NCBI GenBank assembly: GCA_003427395.1
Contig: BFEA01000925.1
Coordinates: 11,000-74,999 of the forward strand
DNA length: 64,000 nucleotides
Direction: 5' to 3'
Source of the DNA: Chara braunii
Lineage: Eukaryota; Streptophyta; Charophyceae; Charales; Characeae
Shown: positions 9,226-20,153 of the stretch, in pieces
Numbering within the stretch: position 1 is the first letter of the stretch
Layout: each line of letters begins with the position of its first letter
The notes under the pieces: model-generated
Seen by the model: only the letters and a program-made list of their open reading frames with translations
Databases searched by the model: none
What the model was told of the DNA's origin: nothing
Made by a program: the position numbers and the translations under genes

Positions 9226-9267
9226 TGTGTCTACTGTAATGAGGAGGGTCACATCAAATGAGAGTGC
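9226..9267 (+). pseudogene. Gag CCHC zinc knuckle (nucleocapsid), with stop codon
   Basis: In the frame offset from the capsid, the sequence reads C-V-Y-C-N-E-E-G-H-I-K-stop-E-C, a CX2CX4HX4C retroviral-type zinc knuckle with a TGA at 9259-9261 inside it. This knuckle binds element RNA. It is separated from the capsid by one frameshift and from the downstream frame by another. Confidence 0.75.
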
Positions 9268-10036
9268 CCTTACCTTACGGACCCTAGGGTTGGGGGTAGT
9301 GAAGTTAAATGAGAATAAGTGGGTAGTTTGGGAGGAAGACGGGGAGGAAGTATCCTTTTACCCCTTCATGAAGGTGAATGTGGACAAGAGGATAGCCCTC
9401 CAGGAGGCGAGATTGGGGAAGAAGCCTGAGATTGGGGGTACCTCCAACTCGCCCCATGTCCAAATGACGGAATCGGGAGGAGGCGTGTCCATTAGGGCAC
9501 TGCAGGTGTCCAGCATCAAGTTCATAGAGACCCGGCCCGAAGAGGAGGGGCCTTGCCTAAGGGTAAGAGCCCAGGTTGGGGCCGAGACGTCTAAAAGCAA
9601 AGAGAGTGTGGCGGAAGATGGAGGAAGGAGCAGTGACGACGACCAACTGATGGCCAATGCCAAAGGTGCGGAGGAAAGGAAGGAGGAGCCCACTTCACCC
9701 AAATCGCCTAGGAAGAGGGGGGCAAAAAAAATTGAAATGAAATGCACCTTGGATGAGATAGACACGATAGCTCCCCTATGGAGGACCCTGATGCTGCCTC
9801 TGCAGTGCACACTTCTGGAATACTTAGCAGCCAGCAAAAGCGCTAGGGAATAACTCCTAAGCATCACGAAGAAAGTAAGAGTCATGCTCGTCGGAGGACC
9901 CACGGTACCGGGGGAGGGTCCAGCCAAGGAAGAAGTACAGTCCTCCCGAATCACCATGGAGGAGTTGCTGGCTAACTTCTTCTAGGGAGAGGAGGCCAAA
10001 AAGTTCTATGTATTAGGGAGCGTCCAGCTCGAAGCA
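9268..10036 (+). pseudogene. Gag-protease linker region of the polyprotein
   Basis: The open frame (to TAA 9851-9853) returns to the main gag-pol frame after about 9290 and reads on through further stops (near 9983) into protease. It has KLNENKWVVWEEDGEE just after the knuckle, a Ser/Glu/Lys-rich hydrophilic stretch (9580-9730), and a segment ending LLEYLAASKSARE. This type of linker is usual between nucleocapsid and protease in plant gypsy elements. No catalytic domain seen. Confidence 0.55.
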
Positions 10037-10633
10037 GTGGTGAGAGGAAAGAAGATGAGGGCTCTGGTGGACAATGGGTCCGAGTCGACGGTATGTAGAG
10101 ACTCCATTGCCCGGGAGTTAGGATTGGAAATAGATAGGGGGGTATCAATGTCAATGGTCGTAGCGGATAACAAGCTACAACTGGCAGAGGGGGTGTGTCA
10201 CAGCCCCGTGATCGAGGTCTCGGGCGTTGAAGCCTCAGGCCCAATATTTTCGGTAAAAGAGTGTTCCTCCGAGTTGATCCTCGGTAGAACCTGGCTAAGC
10301 GTTGTTCACACTACCATGGTTGACCTACCTGATGGAAGTCAGACCCTCTCCATCCAAAGTCCGGATGGAATCCGGGTGGTCCTAAGGACCGTGGACGCGC
10401 AAGATGAGCGGAACCGGACCAACATTCCTAGACGGAAGGGGCCCCAGTCAAGGGTGTGTCAAGTCCGCCTGGAAGAGGCACTCCTTTCGGGTGAAGAACC
10501 CCCGGTTGATCGGATAGAGGTCGAGGATGTCAGGGACAGGGTTGTGATCAACGGGATAGGGTACGGGGAGGAGGACGAGGAGGAGGGGTTCGGTCGATAT
10601 GTGAGACCTTTTTTTTGGGAGGAAACCCCCTAG
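10037..10633 (+). CDS. pro: retropepsin-like aspartic protease domain
   Basis: Aspartic protease that would cleave the Gag-Pol polyprotein. The active-site loop reads ALVDNGSES, where the usual D-(S/T)-G is D-N-G. The second conserved block ELILGRTWL is the I-L-G-R-x-W-L motif of Ty3/gypsy proteases. The domain occupies about residues 5-105. An acidic linker with GEEDEEEGF follows and ends at TAG 10631-10633. It shares the main pol frame. The Asn in place of Ser/Thr in the catalytic loop and the flanking stops suggest inactivity. Confidence 0.75.
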   Translation: MVRGKKMRALVDNGSESTVCRDSIARELGLEIDRGVSMSMVVADNKLQLAEGVCHSPVIEVSGVEASGPIFSVKECSSELILGRTWLSVVHTTMVDLPDGSQTLSIQSPDGIRVVLRTVDAQDERNRTNIPRRKGPQSRVCQVRLEEALLSGEEPPVDRIEVEDVRDRVVINGIGYGEEDEEEGFGRYVRPFFWEETP

Positions 10634-10765
10634 CCGGCGGAATCAAGAAGCATAAAACCGTGACGGAAAAAGTGAAGCCCGCCGCGATCAGTCGGGATAG
10701 AACGGGGGAAACTTCGATATCGGAGGAGGAAGGAGACTGAGGGACAAAGAATTACGGCCGATTGG

Positions 10766-11734
10766 TTGGTCAAGATGGATATAGGGGATGAAAACCTCAC
10801 AGAGAAAGAGAAGGAGTTTGTAGCGATGACCCTAAGGGGCTGCGATAAGGCCATTGCATTTGATGACTCGGAAAGAGGGAGGATCGACCCAAGGTACGCC
10901 AAGCCTGCTCGGATCCGTACGATTCCGCACGTTCCTTGGAAAGATAGACCCCAATGGAAGTATGCTCAAAAGGAAAAAGAGGACATAGTGACCTTTATCA
11001 AGAAAAAAATCAGAACGTTCGTCGCAGAGCCCTGTGAGATTGTCTACTCCAATAAATGGTTCTTTCTGAGGAAGGGTGGTAGCAACAAGTTGAGGTGGAT
11101 TCAGAATCTCCAAAGAACCAACGCAGTCACCGTAAGGGATGTAGGTTTCATACCTGAAGCGGATCTACTCGCGGAAGGATCAACAGGTCGCTCGATCTAC
11201 TCGATTTGCGATCTCTTCTCCGGGTATGGTGAGATCCCCTTGGACGACTGGGATAGGCACATGACCGCCATGCATACGCCTTTAGGGCTGCTCCAAATGA
11301 TGGTGGTACCGATGGGGTGGACGAATGGCATAGCGGTGTTCCAAAGGGTCATGATTGCGGTCCTCAAGGAATTCATACCTGAAAAGGTGGAAGTCTTCCT
11401 CGACGACTTTCCGATAAAAGGGCCGGTCGAAAGGGATGAGACGGAAGTCTTTCCCGGAGTGAGGAAGTTCATGGTAGACCATATGAAGGATGTCGGAGAA
11501 GTCCTTGCGAAATTGGACGACGCCAACCTTAGTGTGAGTGAGACTAAGAGCCCCTGGGGGGTGTCGTCAATTAAAATATTGGGCTTCATCTGCGACAAAG
11601 ATGGGCGGAGGCCCGATCCTGGGAAATTAGAGAAGTTGATGACCTGGTCATCGCCACTAAAAGTCAATAACGGAGTTCAGGCAATTTCTAGGGGTGGTGG
11701 GCTACTGGAGGATCGTTATAAAGGCCTACAGTGA
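10766..11734 (+). pseudogene. pol: reverse transcriptase domain (Ty3/gypsy)
   Basis: RNA-directed DNA polymerase. Motifs in order: a KWFFLRKGGSNKLRWIQNLQ finger region, motif A in SICDLFSGYGEIPLD (Asp of D-L-F-S-G-Y), an MHTPLGLLQMMVVPMGWTN block, and motif C as VEVFLDDF (F-L-D-D for the usual Y-x-D-D). Next come a GFICDKDG hinge and a W-x-x-P-L connection motif. The frame is the same as gag and protease. It is lost near 11690, where the connection to RNase H continues in another frame, so the polyprotein is broken here. Confidence 0.85.
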
Positions 11735-12250
11735 GAAAGTAGAACCCCTTAGACGACTGCTTAGAAAATCGGAGGGATGGCTTTGGGGGGAGGAGCAGGC
11801 CGCGGCCATGGAAGTCCTTAAAGAGGAGTTCCGCGAAGGTGGGCAGGTCCTAGGGGTCCCGTTCTTCGAGAACGAGGAAAATCGCCCCTTCATAGTTTCT
11901 ACGAACGTTGGACCTTGTTCCGTAGGAGGACTACTGTCGCAAAGAGTTCAAAACGGAAAGAGAGGTCACTGCGATTTAAGAGTCGGACCTTAAATCCTGC
12001 CGAGAGAAACCACAACCAATTTAAGAAAGAAGTGCTATGGGTGTTGCACTGCTTAAAGACCTTCCGTCACTACATCTACGACAGGTGTTTCCTCTTGAGA
12101 GTGGACCCGACCGTGGTAGCGGCTGTCCTTCAAAAAGACTTTTCTCTAACCGACCCAACTATTGCTCGGTGGATGATCTATATTAGGCTCTACGATTACA
12201 GGGTCGAGAGAATCTCCGGGACCAAAAATCAGGTCGTTGACGGATCGTCC
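11694..12250 (+). pseudogene. pol: RNase H domain, frameshifted
   Basis: The segment 11694-11993 reads GYWRIVIKAYSEKVEPLRRLLRK, the tether into RNase H, followed by PFIVSTNVGP where the first catalytic Asp would be expected (it is Asn here). Near 11960 the homologous frame switches to that of the integrase ORF. There it reads NPAERNHNQFKKEVLWVLHCL and FLLRVDP, the E-x(n)-L and terminal Asp blocks of gypsy RNase H, then NQVVDGSSRLP. Two compensating frameshifts enclose it. Confidence 0.7.
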
Positions 12251-12279
12251 CGTCTTCCGATCAGAGAAGAGGACTATCC

Positions 12280-13753
12280 AAGGTTGGAAGAAGCCAGGGC
12301 GGCGATGTCCAAGGGGGAAACGATCCAAGTCACCTCTAACAGGACGCGAGTGGGGGTGACTATCCGAGAAGAGGATAGGGGACCGGAAACGTTCCTGGCT
12401 AACCTTTACGACGGGAAGTACCGCGATATAGGGTTATACCAAGCAGGAAGGGGGGAAGGCACCGAGGTGGTTAAGAGGGAGGCGCTCGGGTATTGGCTAC
12501 GAGGAGGACACCTCTTTAAGAGGCCCACCAAGTTTGCAATTCCCAGGAAAGTCCTTTGCGACCCGGAGGAGAAGAAGGCGGTCATAGAGGAGCTACACGA
12601 CGGAGTCGTTGGAGGGCATAGAGGAGTAAAAGGGACCTTTGATAAAGTCCGTAGACTTTATTGGCGGGATAGGCAATACAGAGAGGTTGAGAAGTACTGC
12701 TCAACGTGTGAGACTTGTCAAAAGAGGGCAATGGTTCGCTACAAGGAACCCTTAGTTTCATCGCTACCCACGGTTCCGAGCGAAAAAGTCCATATAGACC
12801 TAGTAACCATGCCTAAAGGAATCGGCGGGCTTCGGTATATCATTAACGCCCGTGACGACCTCACTGGGTTCGTGGAAGCGAAGGCCATTAAGAAAAAGAC
12901 GGCCGAGGAGGTGAGTGATTTTCTCTTAGAGTATATCGCGAGGTACGGGTGTGTCGGGAAGGTAGTGATGGATAGGGGGTTCGAGTTCCTAAGTCAAAAG
13001 GTCAGGGTGCTATTGGAAAAGGCGGGGATTAAGGCGGCCTACACGACATCCTATCACCCCCAAAGCAACACTCCGGTCGAAAGAGGTCACCAAACGCTGG
13101 TGGATGCCCTGGCAACGTGGTGTAGGGAGCGCGCGGAGCAGTGGCCGAAGTACTTGCGCTATGCAGTTTGGGCCGACAACATCACGGTCAAATCGAGCAC
13201 GGGGTATCCTCCCTATACCCTTTGGATCGGTAGGCATTGTCCCCTGCCCATCGAGTTCCACGTCGACACCTGGACGAGTGTCTCATGGAAGACCAACATG
13301 ACTAGGGGTGAACTGTTGGAGGCAAGGATACAACGAATAGCCGAAAACTTGAACACAGGACTTGCTGAGGCAGGAGAGAACATCGAAAAGGAAAGGGTAA
13401 AAGGGAAAGAAAGATGGGACAAGAATTTGAGGGTTAGACAAACGCCAATAGGGGTTACCGATCTCGTTTTGATGTACGACTCATCGCTAGAAAAGACTTG
13501 GAGCCGAAAATTAGCAAACCGGTGGGTGGGGCCATATAAAGTCCTGAAGAGATTGGATGGGGGGGCTTACATGCTTGCCGAACTAGACGGGACTAAGCTA
13601 CGGGAACCTATCGCGGGGGTTCGCCTCAAACTCTTCCGATTGAGGGGAACCCTTAGCGAAAAGTCGAAACGGAAGGGAAAGGAACCGGTCGACGCAAAAG
13701 TGACTGTCACCCACGAAAAGGGGGAGACTTCAAAGCAAGAGGTCTCGTCGTGA
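12280..13753 (+). CDS. int: integrase domain (Ty3/gypsy)
   Basis: Inserts element cDNA into the genome. The open frame (11915-13753) carries the HHCC zinc-binding domain: LHDGVVGGHRG then YCSTCETCQK. The catalytic core follows with Asp in VHIDLVTMPKG, Asp in VVMDRGFEFL and Glu in YHPQSNTPVERGHQTL. The C-terminal domain has the G-P-(Y/F) motif as NRWVGPYKVL, then a Lys/Arg-rich tail. No chromodomain is seen. This gene order (RT-RH-INT) places the element in Ty3/gypsy. This is the longest uninterrupted part of the polyprotein. Confidence 0.88.
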
Positions 13754-13755
13754 TC

Positions 13756-13971
13756 ACCTAGAGAGGGTATAGGGTTCGGAAACCTCCTCTGTCGAAGACC
13801 CCTAGAGAGAAGAAACGACCGAGGGAGGATGACGATAACGCTGATCGATTAAGGAAACGTAGGTTGAGGGAGAAAAGGAATACTTCAAGGAAGGCCTTGA
13901 GAATCAAACGGGAGAGGGAAGAGAGAAAACGAAAAAGGGAAGGAGGCGGCAACGGGCATAGAGTCGCTTAG
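13756..13971 (+). pseudogene. basic C-terminal tail of Pol, out of frame
   Basis: A frame offset from the integrase stays open from about 13771 to TAG 13969-13971 and encodes an extremely Arg/Lys-rich segment (REKKRPRED..., KREREERKRKRE). Its stop abuts the polypurine tract. It probably was the end of the integrase before a frameshift. Nuclear-localisation-like by composition only. Confidence 0.4.
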
Positions 13972-13984
13972 GGGAAAGGGGGAG
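13971..13984 (+). other. polypurine tract
   Basis: GGGGAAAGGGGGAG immediately precedes TGTGATG. It fits a plus-strand primer next to an LTR that starts with TG. A second purine tract at 17544-17558, also followed by TG, is the alternative. Confidence 0.6.
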
Positions 13985-14269
13985 TGTGATGTACCATAGC
14001 TAGACAAACGTGTATCATAATTCCTAAGAGGGGTGATGTGTCATAAGTGTACCTTAGGAAAGTACCATGAGTCGTGTACCATAGTTCCAAAGGTGGGAGA
14101 TGAGGGGTGCCATAACAAGGCAATGCGGTTAATTCCAGTATAGAAGGAAGGGGGAACATAATCTAACTTGGGGGGGGAATGGGATGAAACATACAGGTCA
14201 AGTGTAATCATTGGGTGAGGGGCAAAGGTTAAAAGAAGGGCTAAGGGAAATGCTCACCAGGGAGGGCGA

Positions 14270-14341
14270 GAATCGCGGTGTGGGCTGGTTGTCGGGCGGT
14301 TACCTACCAGCCGAGCTCACCCTTTCCACCAAACGCGATTC
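14270..14341. repeat. two-tier inverted repeat in LTR U3
   Basis: GAATCGCG (14270-14277) pairs with CGCGATTC (14334-14341), enclosing GGCTGGT (14283-14289) with ACCAGCC (14306-14312). Confidence 0.6.
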
Positions 14342-15470
14342 CTTTTTTGCCTGCTTTCCTTAGTTCTTGCGTGATTGGGGAGGGTTGCGTGCATGAGGTT
14401 TGAGGGATGTGGAGGGGATTTTGTTTTTTCATGTTGTACTAACATTAAAACAAGCAGGAAGGAAGGCGGTTACCGCGAGGTCATGAGTGGGGCCAAGGGC
14501 GGACCAAAAATGGAGGTTTCAATGCGCCGCACTGGAAGCGACGAGCAAACGGCTGGGGTTGCTGCTAAGGGTAGGCCCACGAAGAAACGGGGAATGAAAC
14601 GAGTGCTCTCGTTGAACACAACTGCAGGACTGGCCCGGGTGAGACACGTGGCTATGATCGGGTCGGCAGAGGGATCGCCGTGCGCCCGAACAAAAGGGGA
14701 GGAAGCAGTTAACTAAGGTACGACCAGGACGACACGGTGGCATCTTTGGCGCAGGAGATGAGATGGGTCCCCATCGGCCAAAGGCAACCACCTTTCGGCG
14801 ATTGGCTCGCACTCAACCGCTTTTGCGCAGGGAGGAAATGGGAGACCCTGATGTCGATCCCGGTGCGAAGGCGATTCAACCCATAGAGGTGTTGGGGCAC
14901 GGTAGTGCAACCGGATGGGCTGGGGATTTGGGACCGAGGGATGCGAAAGAAGAGGGGCCCATCCTTCGGCTTTCGGAGGAGGGAAAAAGGGGCGGACAGA
15001 GATGTGAGTTGAACGCATCCGAAGCGAGGAGGCATGCTAGAGAACAAAGCCAACAAGGCCTTGCAAATTGGGGAACAGGGGTTCGTGGGCCAGAGCATGG
15101 GGGAGTCGTAAACCAAGGGGGCAGGGAAGAGCATGGGCTTCGACTGTAAGTAACAACTAGGCGGCCATGGTACGCACACGAGACCATGGTTGGGGTCAAG
15201 TGGAAAACTGCAACGAGGAGAGCAGCGACATTCGGCACTCGGGGAAGCCACGGTCGCGGGCATCGGGATAGGGTGAATGGGAGGTGACTGGCCCAGGAGA
15301 ACAACGAGGGGATTGTAAGAAGATCCGTCCAGATTGGGTGGCAGCCGGGTGAGGGATCCTGTCATGAGAAGATGAGCGCCGATGCAAGGCTGCTGTGTTG
15401 TGGCAACAACCAATTGTCGATTCAGGAGATCTTGGTAACGGTCTGATAAAACGACTAGATGGCTCACTTC

Positions 15471-15995
15471 GCAGTTGGAATGAATCGGGGCTTGACGCCC
15501 GGGCCGATACATCGGCGTTTTTGTTTAAGGCTGTCCGAGAAGATGTGAGCTTTCTTGGTAACCGCCTGAGGGCTAATGTTTGCAGTTGGAATGAATTGGG
15601 GCATAATGCCCGGGCCGATACGTCGGCGTTTTTGTTTAAGGCAGTCCGAGAAGATGCGAGCTTTCTTGGTAACCGCCTGAGGGCTAATGTTTTCAGTTGG
15701 AATGAATCGGGGCTTGATGCCCGGGCTTGTTTAAGGTTGTCCGAGAAGATGCGAGCTTTCTTGGTAACCACCTGAGGGCTAATGTTTGCAGTTGGAATGA
15801 ATCGGGGCACAATGCCCGGGCCGATGCGTTGGCACGTTTTCGTTTGAAGTTGTCCGTGAAGATGCGAACTTTCGCCTGAGGGCTAATGTTCTCGGTTGAA
15901 ATGGATCGGGGTGTGGTGCCCGAGCCGACCCATCGGCGCATTTTTGTTCACAACTGACCACGATGATGGGTGCATTCTTGATGACCATTTGAAGG
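15471..15995 (+). repeat. tandem repeat of about 111 bp in LTR U3 (five units)
   Basis: Units begin at about 15471, 15582, 15693, 15788 and 15892, each with (G/T)CAGTTGGAATGAATCGGGG followed by a CCCGGGCC block and a CCGAGAAGATG block. The first two steps are exactly 111 bp; later ones are shortened to 95 and 104. Possible enhancer-like U3 repeats. Confidence 0.8.
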
Positions 15996-16595
15996 ATAAA
16001 TGAGGTTGTTTGAGGGCGTCGGTGACAATGGAAAGAGATTTGGACCAAAGTTTGAGGATGCTGATTGGCGGAAAGCCAAGGGCTGAGGATCGATCGAGGG
16101 TGAGAGGTAGGTGAAAAGGGAAAGCAGGGAGAAGGAAAATGGCTGGCAGTAGCAACGATGTACCTAAACTAAACGTTTCACCGGATGCACGCTACGAGCT
16201 AGAGCAGGGGAGGGAGGCGAACAGACAGAAGTGGGGGGAGCAGCAAGTAACGATGGGCTCGTTCAATGGGGAGCGAGCGCTGAGCGACCAAGGCGGAGAG
16301 GGAGGACGGAATGCCTGGCCAGTCGCAGGGTAGGTGAAGACGCAACAGCTAGTCGACCGAGAGCGGGAGCGATCGCGATCCCTCCAAGAAGGAGAAATGG
16401 GCTGCAATTGGTGGAGGAGGTGGGATAGATGGATCATCGGGGGTGTGGGAAGGAGAGGAAAGAAATGTGCGGGCGGTGGAGGAAAATTTCGGAGGGATAA
16501 AAAAACAATGGCGGGGAAAAAGAAACGTCTGGGCAAATGAGTAAGGACCACTCGAAGGATAGACGGAAGGAGAGACCGAGGGGGGAGCATAGAGG

Positions 16596-16603
16596 TATAA
16601 AAA
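16596..16603 (+). promoter_or_regulatory. TATA box of the LTR promoter
   Basis: TATAAAAA in the context AGAGGTATAAAAAGGG, the only strong TATA box in the 3' LTR region. Transcription would start about 30 nt downstream near the T-run at 16627. It supports the long-LTR interpretation. Confidence 0.5.
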
Positions 16604-17167
16604 GGGAAGGAAGTGAACGAAAGAGGTTTTTTTTTTTTTGGGAGGAGAACGCTCGAGACGCACGGTAGTCGCGCACGGACTGACTCGCGTCCCGAGAAGC
16701 AGGCGTTCGCATGAATCGCGCACGAAAGGGGGGGAACGCACGGAAGGAAATGCGCAACCTGGACTGACACTCGGGGGGAGCGGATCCCGAGAAGAGCATG
16801 GGTTCAGAGAGACGTCGGGCACCGAGTGGAGGAGCGGGCGGAGCAGGCGGGTAGGGAGAAAAAGGAGAGGGCGGCGCTCTACGCGCGGTACGAGGCGTTC
16901 AACCGCGGGGCATCAGGCGCTCGACTTGGAGCCAGCGTTCAAGAGAGAGAGAGTGAGGTAGAGAAGAGAGAGCGACCCTGCGCACGGTGACAGGCCATTG
17001 CCGGAGTTGGGCGAAGAAAGGGGACTCGAGCCAGACGACACCTTCGGACTGTCCGGGTCGGTGGAGTACGGGAGAGGAGTCGGAGAATTGCCTGAACGCG
17101 TTCAGAAACTCTAAAGGTGCTCGCGCTGCACTCGGGCAGCCCACGCTCCATAATCCCTCGCGCACGC

Positions 17168-17169
17168 GC

Positions 17170-17230
<61 letters not shown>

Positions 17231-17256
17231 GGACCGAGAGAGAGAGAGAAAGAGAG
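17168..17256 (+). repeat. (GA)n microsatellite
   Basis: Imperfect GA/AG dinucleotide repeat with occasional AAAG interruptions. It produces Arg-Glu or Ser-Leu ORFs in several frames that are not genes. Confidence 0.9.
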
Positions 17257-17762
17257 GGACCGATGGAATTTCACTCGAAAACAAGGGATGAGAGTCCAGA
17301 CAACGCGAGGGGAGAGAGGGAGAAAGGAAGAGAGAGAGAAAGACAGAACGTGGGGAGTCTTGCGCTAGGGCTTGTGAGTCTTGCAAGTTCCCGAGCGAGC
17401 CGTGTCTCCGTGGCTCGTCCTAACGAGGGAGAACGGAGGGACCTAAGCGCGCGAGCCGCGGGGCCGAGGCATGCCGCCTCTTACTAGCTAGGCCGCACGG
17501 AGAGTTCGCGCAGCGTCGTTGGAAGTTCTAAATCTGCAGTTGGAAGAAGGGGGGGAGGTGATCGCTGGCGGAGCTCTCGACGAGCTCGCGGACCGTGTCT
17601 ATTCTTTTGTGTTTTTTTTTGGATTTGAACCTACGCTCTGCGAGAGTCCAAGTGCGAAATTCAGCGTGACTATCTCCTTCTTCTTGGGCTTCTCGAAACT
17701 GGATTCTGCAAGCGACGAAGTTCGGAGTTCCGAATTCTTGTGTCCTGTTTTTCCATTTGACC

Positions 17763-18470
17763 TTTGAACCTGTACGTCACTAAGTTCGGAGATCTGAGCG
17801 CTCGTTTTCGTTTTCTTTAGCTTTGAGTCTGTACTCTAAGGGCGACCGAGCTCGGAAGCTCGGAGACCTTGTATCCTGTTTTCCCTCTCGAGCTTTGAAC
17901 CTTATCTCTGCGAGCGACCAAGTTCCCGAAACTGCACGCTGACAGCGTCGAAGTTCTGGCTTCCTAATCCTTGTGCCCTGTGTTTCTTTTTTTGAGCTTT
18001 GAACCTGTACGCCACTAAGTTCGGAGATCTGAGTGCTCGTTTTCGTTTTCTTTAGCTTTGAGACTGTACTTTAAGGGCGACCGAGCTCGGAAGTTCGGAG
18101 ACCTTGTATCCTGTTTTTCCTCTCGAGCTTTGTACCTTTACTCCGCGAACGATCAAGTTTCCGAAACTGCACGCTGAGAGCGTCCAAGTTATGGCTTCCT
18201 AATCCTTGTGTCCTGTTTTTCTTTTTTTGAGCTTTGAACCTGTACGCCACTATGTTTGGAGATCCGAGCGCTCGTTTTCGTTTTCTTTAGCTCTGAGACT
18301 GTACTCTAAGGGTGACCAAGCTCATAGTTCGGAGACCTTGTATCCTGTCGAGCTTTGAACCTGCACGCCACGAGCGACTAATTTCGTAGTTGTGAGCGAT
18401 TGTTTCCTTTTTCTTTGGCTTTGAAACTGTTCTCTATGGGCGATCAAGCTCGGAGTTCGGAGTCCTTTCT
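17763..18470 (+). repeat. about 235-bp tandem repeat in LTR R/U5 (three units)
   Basis: TTTGAACCTGTACG(T/C)CACTA recurs at 17763, 17998 and 18233, exactly 235 bp apart, each followed by a GTTTTCGTTTTCTTTAGCT block and an AAGGGCGACC block. Further shorter echoes of the GAGCTTTGAACC motif continue to about 18490. The 5' LTR fragment holds the last unit and the echoes. Confidence 0.85.
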
Positions 18471-18925
18471 TTCCTTTTGAGCTTTGAATCAGTACGTCGC
18501 GAGCGACCAAGTTCCGGGTCCCGGACCCTTGTCTCCTGATCACCTTTTAGCCATGAACCCGCGCTGCGCGAAGTGACCAGTTTCGGAGTTCGGAGTACTG
18601 AGTCCCTTTTTTTGAGTTCTGAAGCCGAGGCCAGATTCGAGTGCCCGTTAGAAGTCGGCAAGACGCTCAGACAGGGTCCCTCTCGGGTCTTGCGTCTGTA
18701 CTCTGCATTAGACTAAGCACGAAGTTCTACTCGAGGCCTGAGCTTCAAAGCCCGGGCTGGCGGAGGGAATCAAGGAAGGGAGTGTGGAACAAAAAGGGAA
18801 GGGATCGGTTGGAAGAGGGCAAGGCTGATTGGAAGGAATTTCGAGGGAAGGACACACAAAAAAAAAAGGGGTGGGGGCAAGAAACAAACGGGGAAGGGTT
18901 CGGCAGGGAATGCCAGATCCCGACA

Positions 18926-19515
18926 ACGTCCGAGGGTAACGGATGTGAATGACAATACTTCGTCGAAATCACAGGAATGTGCGGACATGGGAACGTCCTA
19001 TAAGCTAGAAAGGTGAGTGCGCCGGGTATAGGATCGCGACGTGAAGAAAGTAGGGGATTTTTTTTTTTGAGCCGTGGAGTTTACTCCGTATGAAAGGCCA
19101 ACGCAGTATCCGCCGCGTAAAAGGGCTGGTCGCGACACCATCTGGGTGGGCCGCCCAATGAGTGGGCGGCCGTGTGAGTATTGAGGGACCAGGAGGCCGC
19201 CGTGCCGAAAGCGGCATAACTGATTTTGGCGAAAAGGCCGACGAGGCCTGCCTATGGGCGTGGCTGGGTAGCCTGCTGGGCTTCTACCCTTCATATAGAA
19301 GGGTAGCAGGCTTAGCTTCCGTGAAAAGGGGCTAGCCCAGTAGGTTACGGTGTCAAACTCTTACTGTGTTGATACTGGGATCAAATCTAACAGGCCTACT
19401 GGGCGCAACTCCTTTTGGACTCGGAGCTGCCTTTTTGATGAGCGCGGTTGATCTCGACCGCACGATCACGGAGATCGCGAGGCCGAGATTAGCCGCGCGC
19501 GATTGCAGCATGCCC
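18926..19515. other. hairpin-dense non-coding DNA, left of gap
   Basis: No gene. Perfect inverted repeats: GGAGT/ACTCC (19076-19087), GGCCGCCCA/TGGGCGGCC (19149-19171), TGCCG/CGGCA (19204-19217), bipartite AGCCTG + CTACCCTTC / GAAGGGTAG + CAGGCT (19270-19312), GCCCAGTAGG/CCTACTGGGC (19335-19404), and GCGCGG/CCGCGC (19442-19498). Each stem has its own sequence. Part of the array that continues to 21.4 kb. Confidence 0.75.
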
Positions 19516-19668
19516 NNNNNNNNNNNNNNNNNNNNNNNNNNNNNNNNNNNNNNNNNNNNNNNNNNNNNNNNNNNNNNNNNNNNNNNNNNNNNNNNNNNNN
19601 NNNNNNNNNNNNNNNNNNNNNNNNNNNNNNNNNNNNNNNNNNNNNNNNNNNNNNNNNNNNNNNNNNNN
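19516..19668. other. assembly gap (153 N) with adjacent poly(A)
   Basis: 153 Ns followed at once by 30 A (19669-19698). The gap is a scaffold join; true length unknown. The A-run may be a retroposon tail or the reason the assembly broke. Confidence 0.95.
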
Positions 19669-19707
<39 letters not shown>

Positions 19708-19717
19708 GAAAAGTGCA

Positions 19718-20153
19718 GCGCCATGTGGCGCATCGTAAAGTAACTGCGGGTTTCAGCCCCAGTATAGGGAAAATACGTTTCTTTTCTTTTTATTTTTGTT
19801 AGATTTCGTTAGATTTTTTTTAGATTTTTTTTCTTTAGATTTTATTTAATTTTTTTTTTTTTCTTCTTTTCCTTTTTTTTTAGTACCCGTTCCTTTCGAA
19901 CGAACGGGCATATGGACCTTGCTACTCTCGAAGTGTGCAAAGCGAGAGTGGATCTTCCGCTAGAACATGGAAAAATACAGCGGCATGATTTTTGTCTTTT
20001 TTGCACTTCAAGAGTAGTACAGCTAGGCCCGATAGCTGGCTGTTTCGTCGGATTCGCACCGAGTCATCAGTGGGCTGTGCCCCAACAGCCCGACTATCGG
20101 GTAAGCCGGACGAATGAATCTACCTCCTAAACGCGGAGGTATGCAGGCGCCTG
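19718..20153. repeat. hairpin array, second block (nested stems)
   Basis: GCGCC/GGCGC (19718-19731). CCCGTTC/GAACGGG (19886-19908). ACTCTCG/CGAGAGT (19924-19949), itself inside a longer imperfect pairing of 19922-19935 with 20004-20016. CCGCT/AGCGG (19956-19983). A bipartite stem CCCGATAG + GGCTGTT with AACAGCC + CTATCGGG (20028-20101). TACCTCC/GGAGGTA (20121-20141). Palindrome CAGGCGCCTG (20144-20153). Nested placement resembles a multibranched fold. Confidence 0.75.

Larger units (their letters stand above)
13985..18925 (+). repeat. 3' LTR (about 4.9 kb; shorter alternative 17559-18925)
   Basis: The right end is certain within a few bases: homology with the 5' LTR stops at ...GATCCCGACA. 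The left end is inferred. TGT at 13985 directly follows the purine tract and the end of pol and pairs with terminal ACA (TGT...ACA), and a TATA box lies inside. The alternative start, TG at 17559 after another purine tract, would make a 1.37 kb LTR without the TATA box. The 5' LTR copy is cut by the window, so the choice cannot be settled here. No long conserved ORF is seen inside. Confidence 0.65.

Noticed and set aside
16987-17487. Arg/Glu-repeat protein
   Set aside because: Translation of a (GA)n microsatellite inside the LTR.
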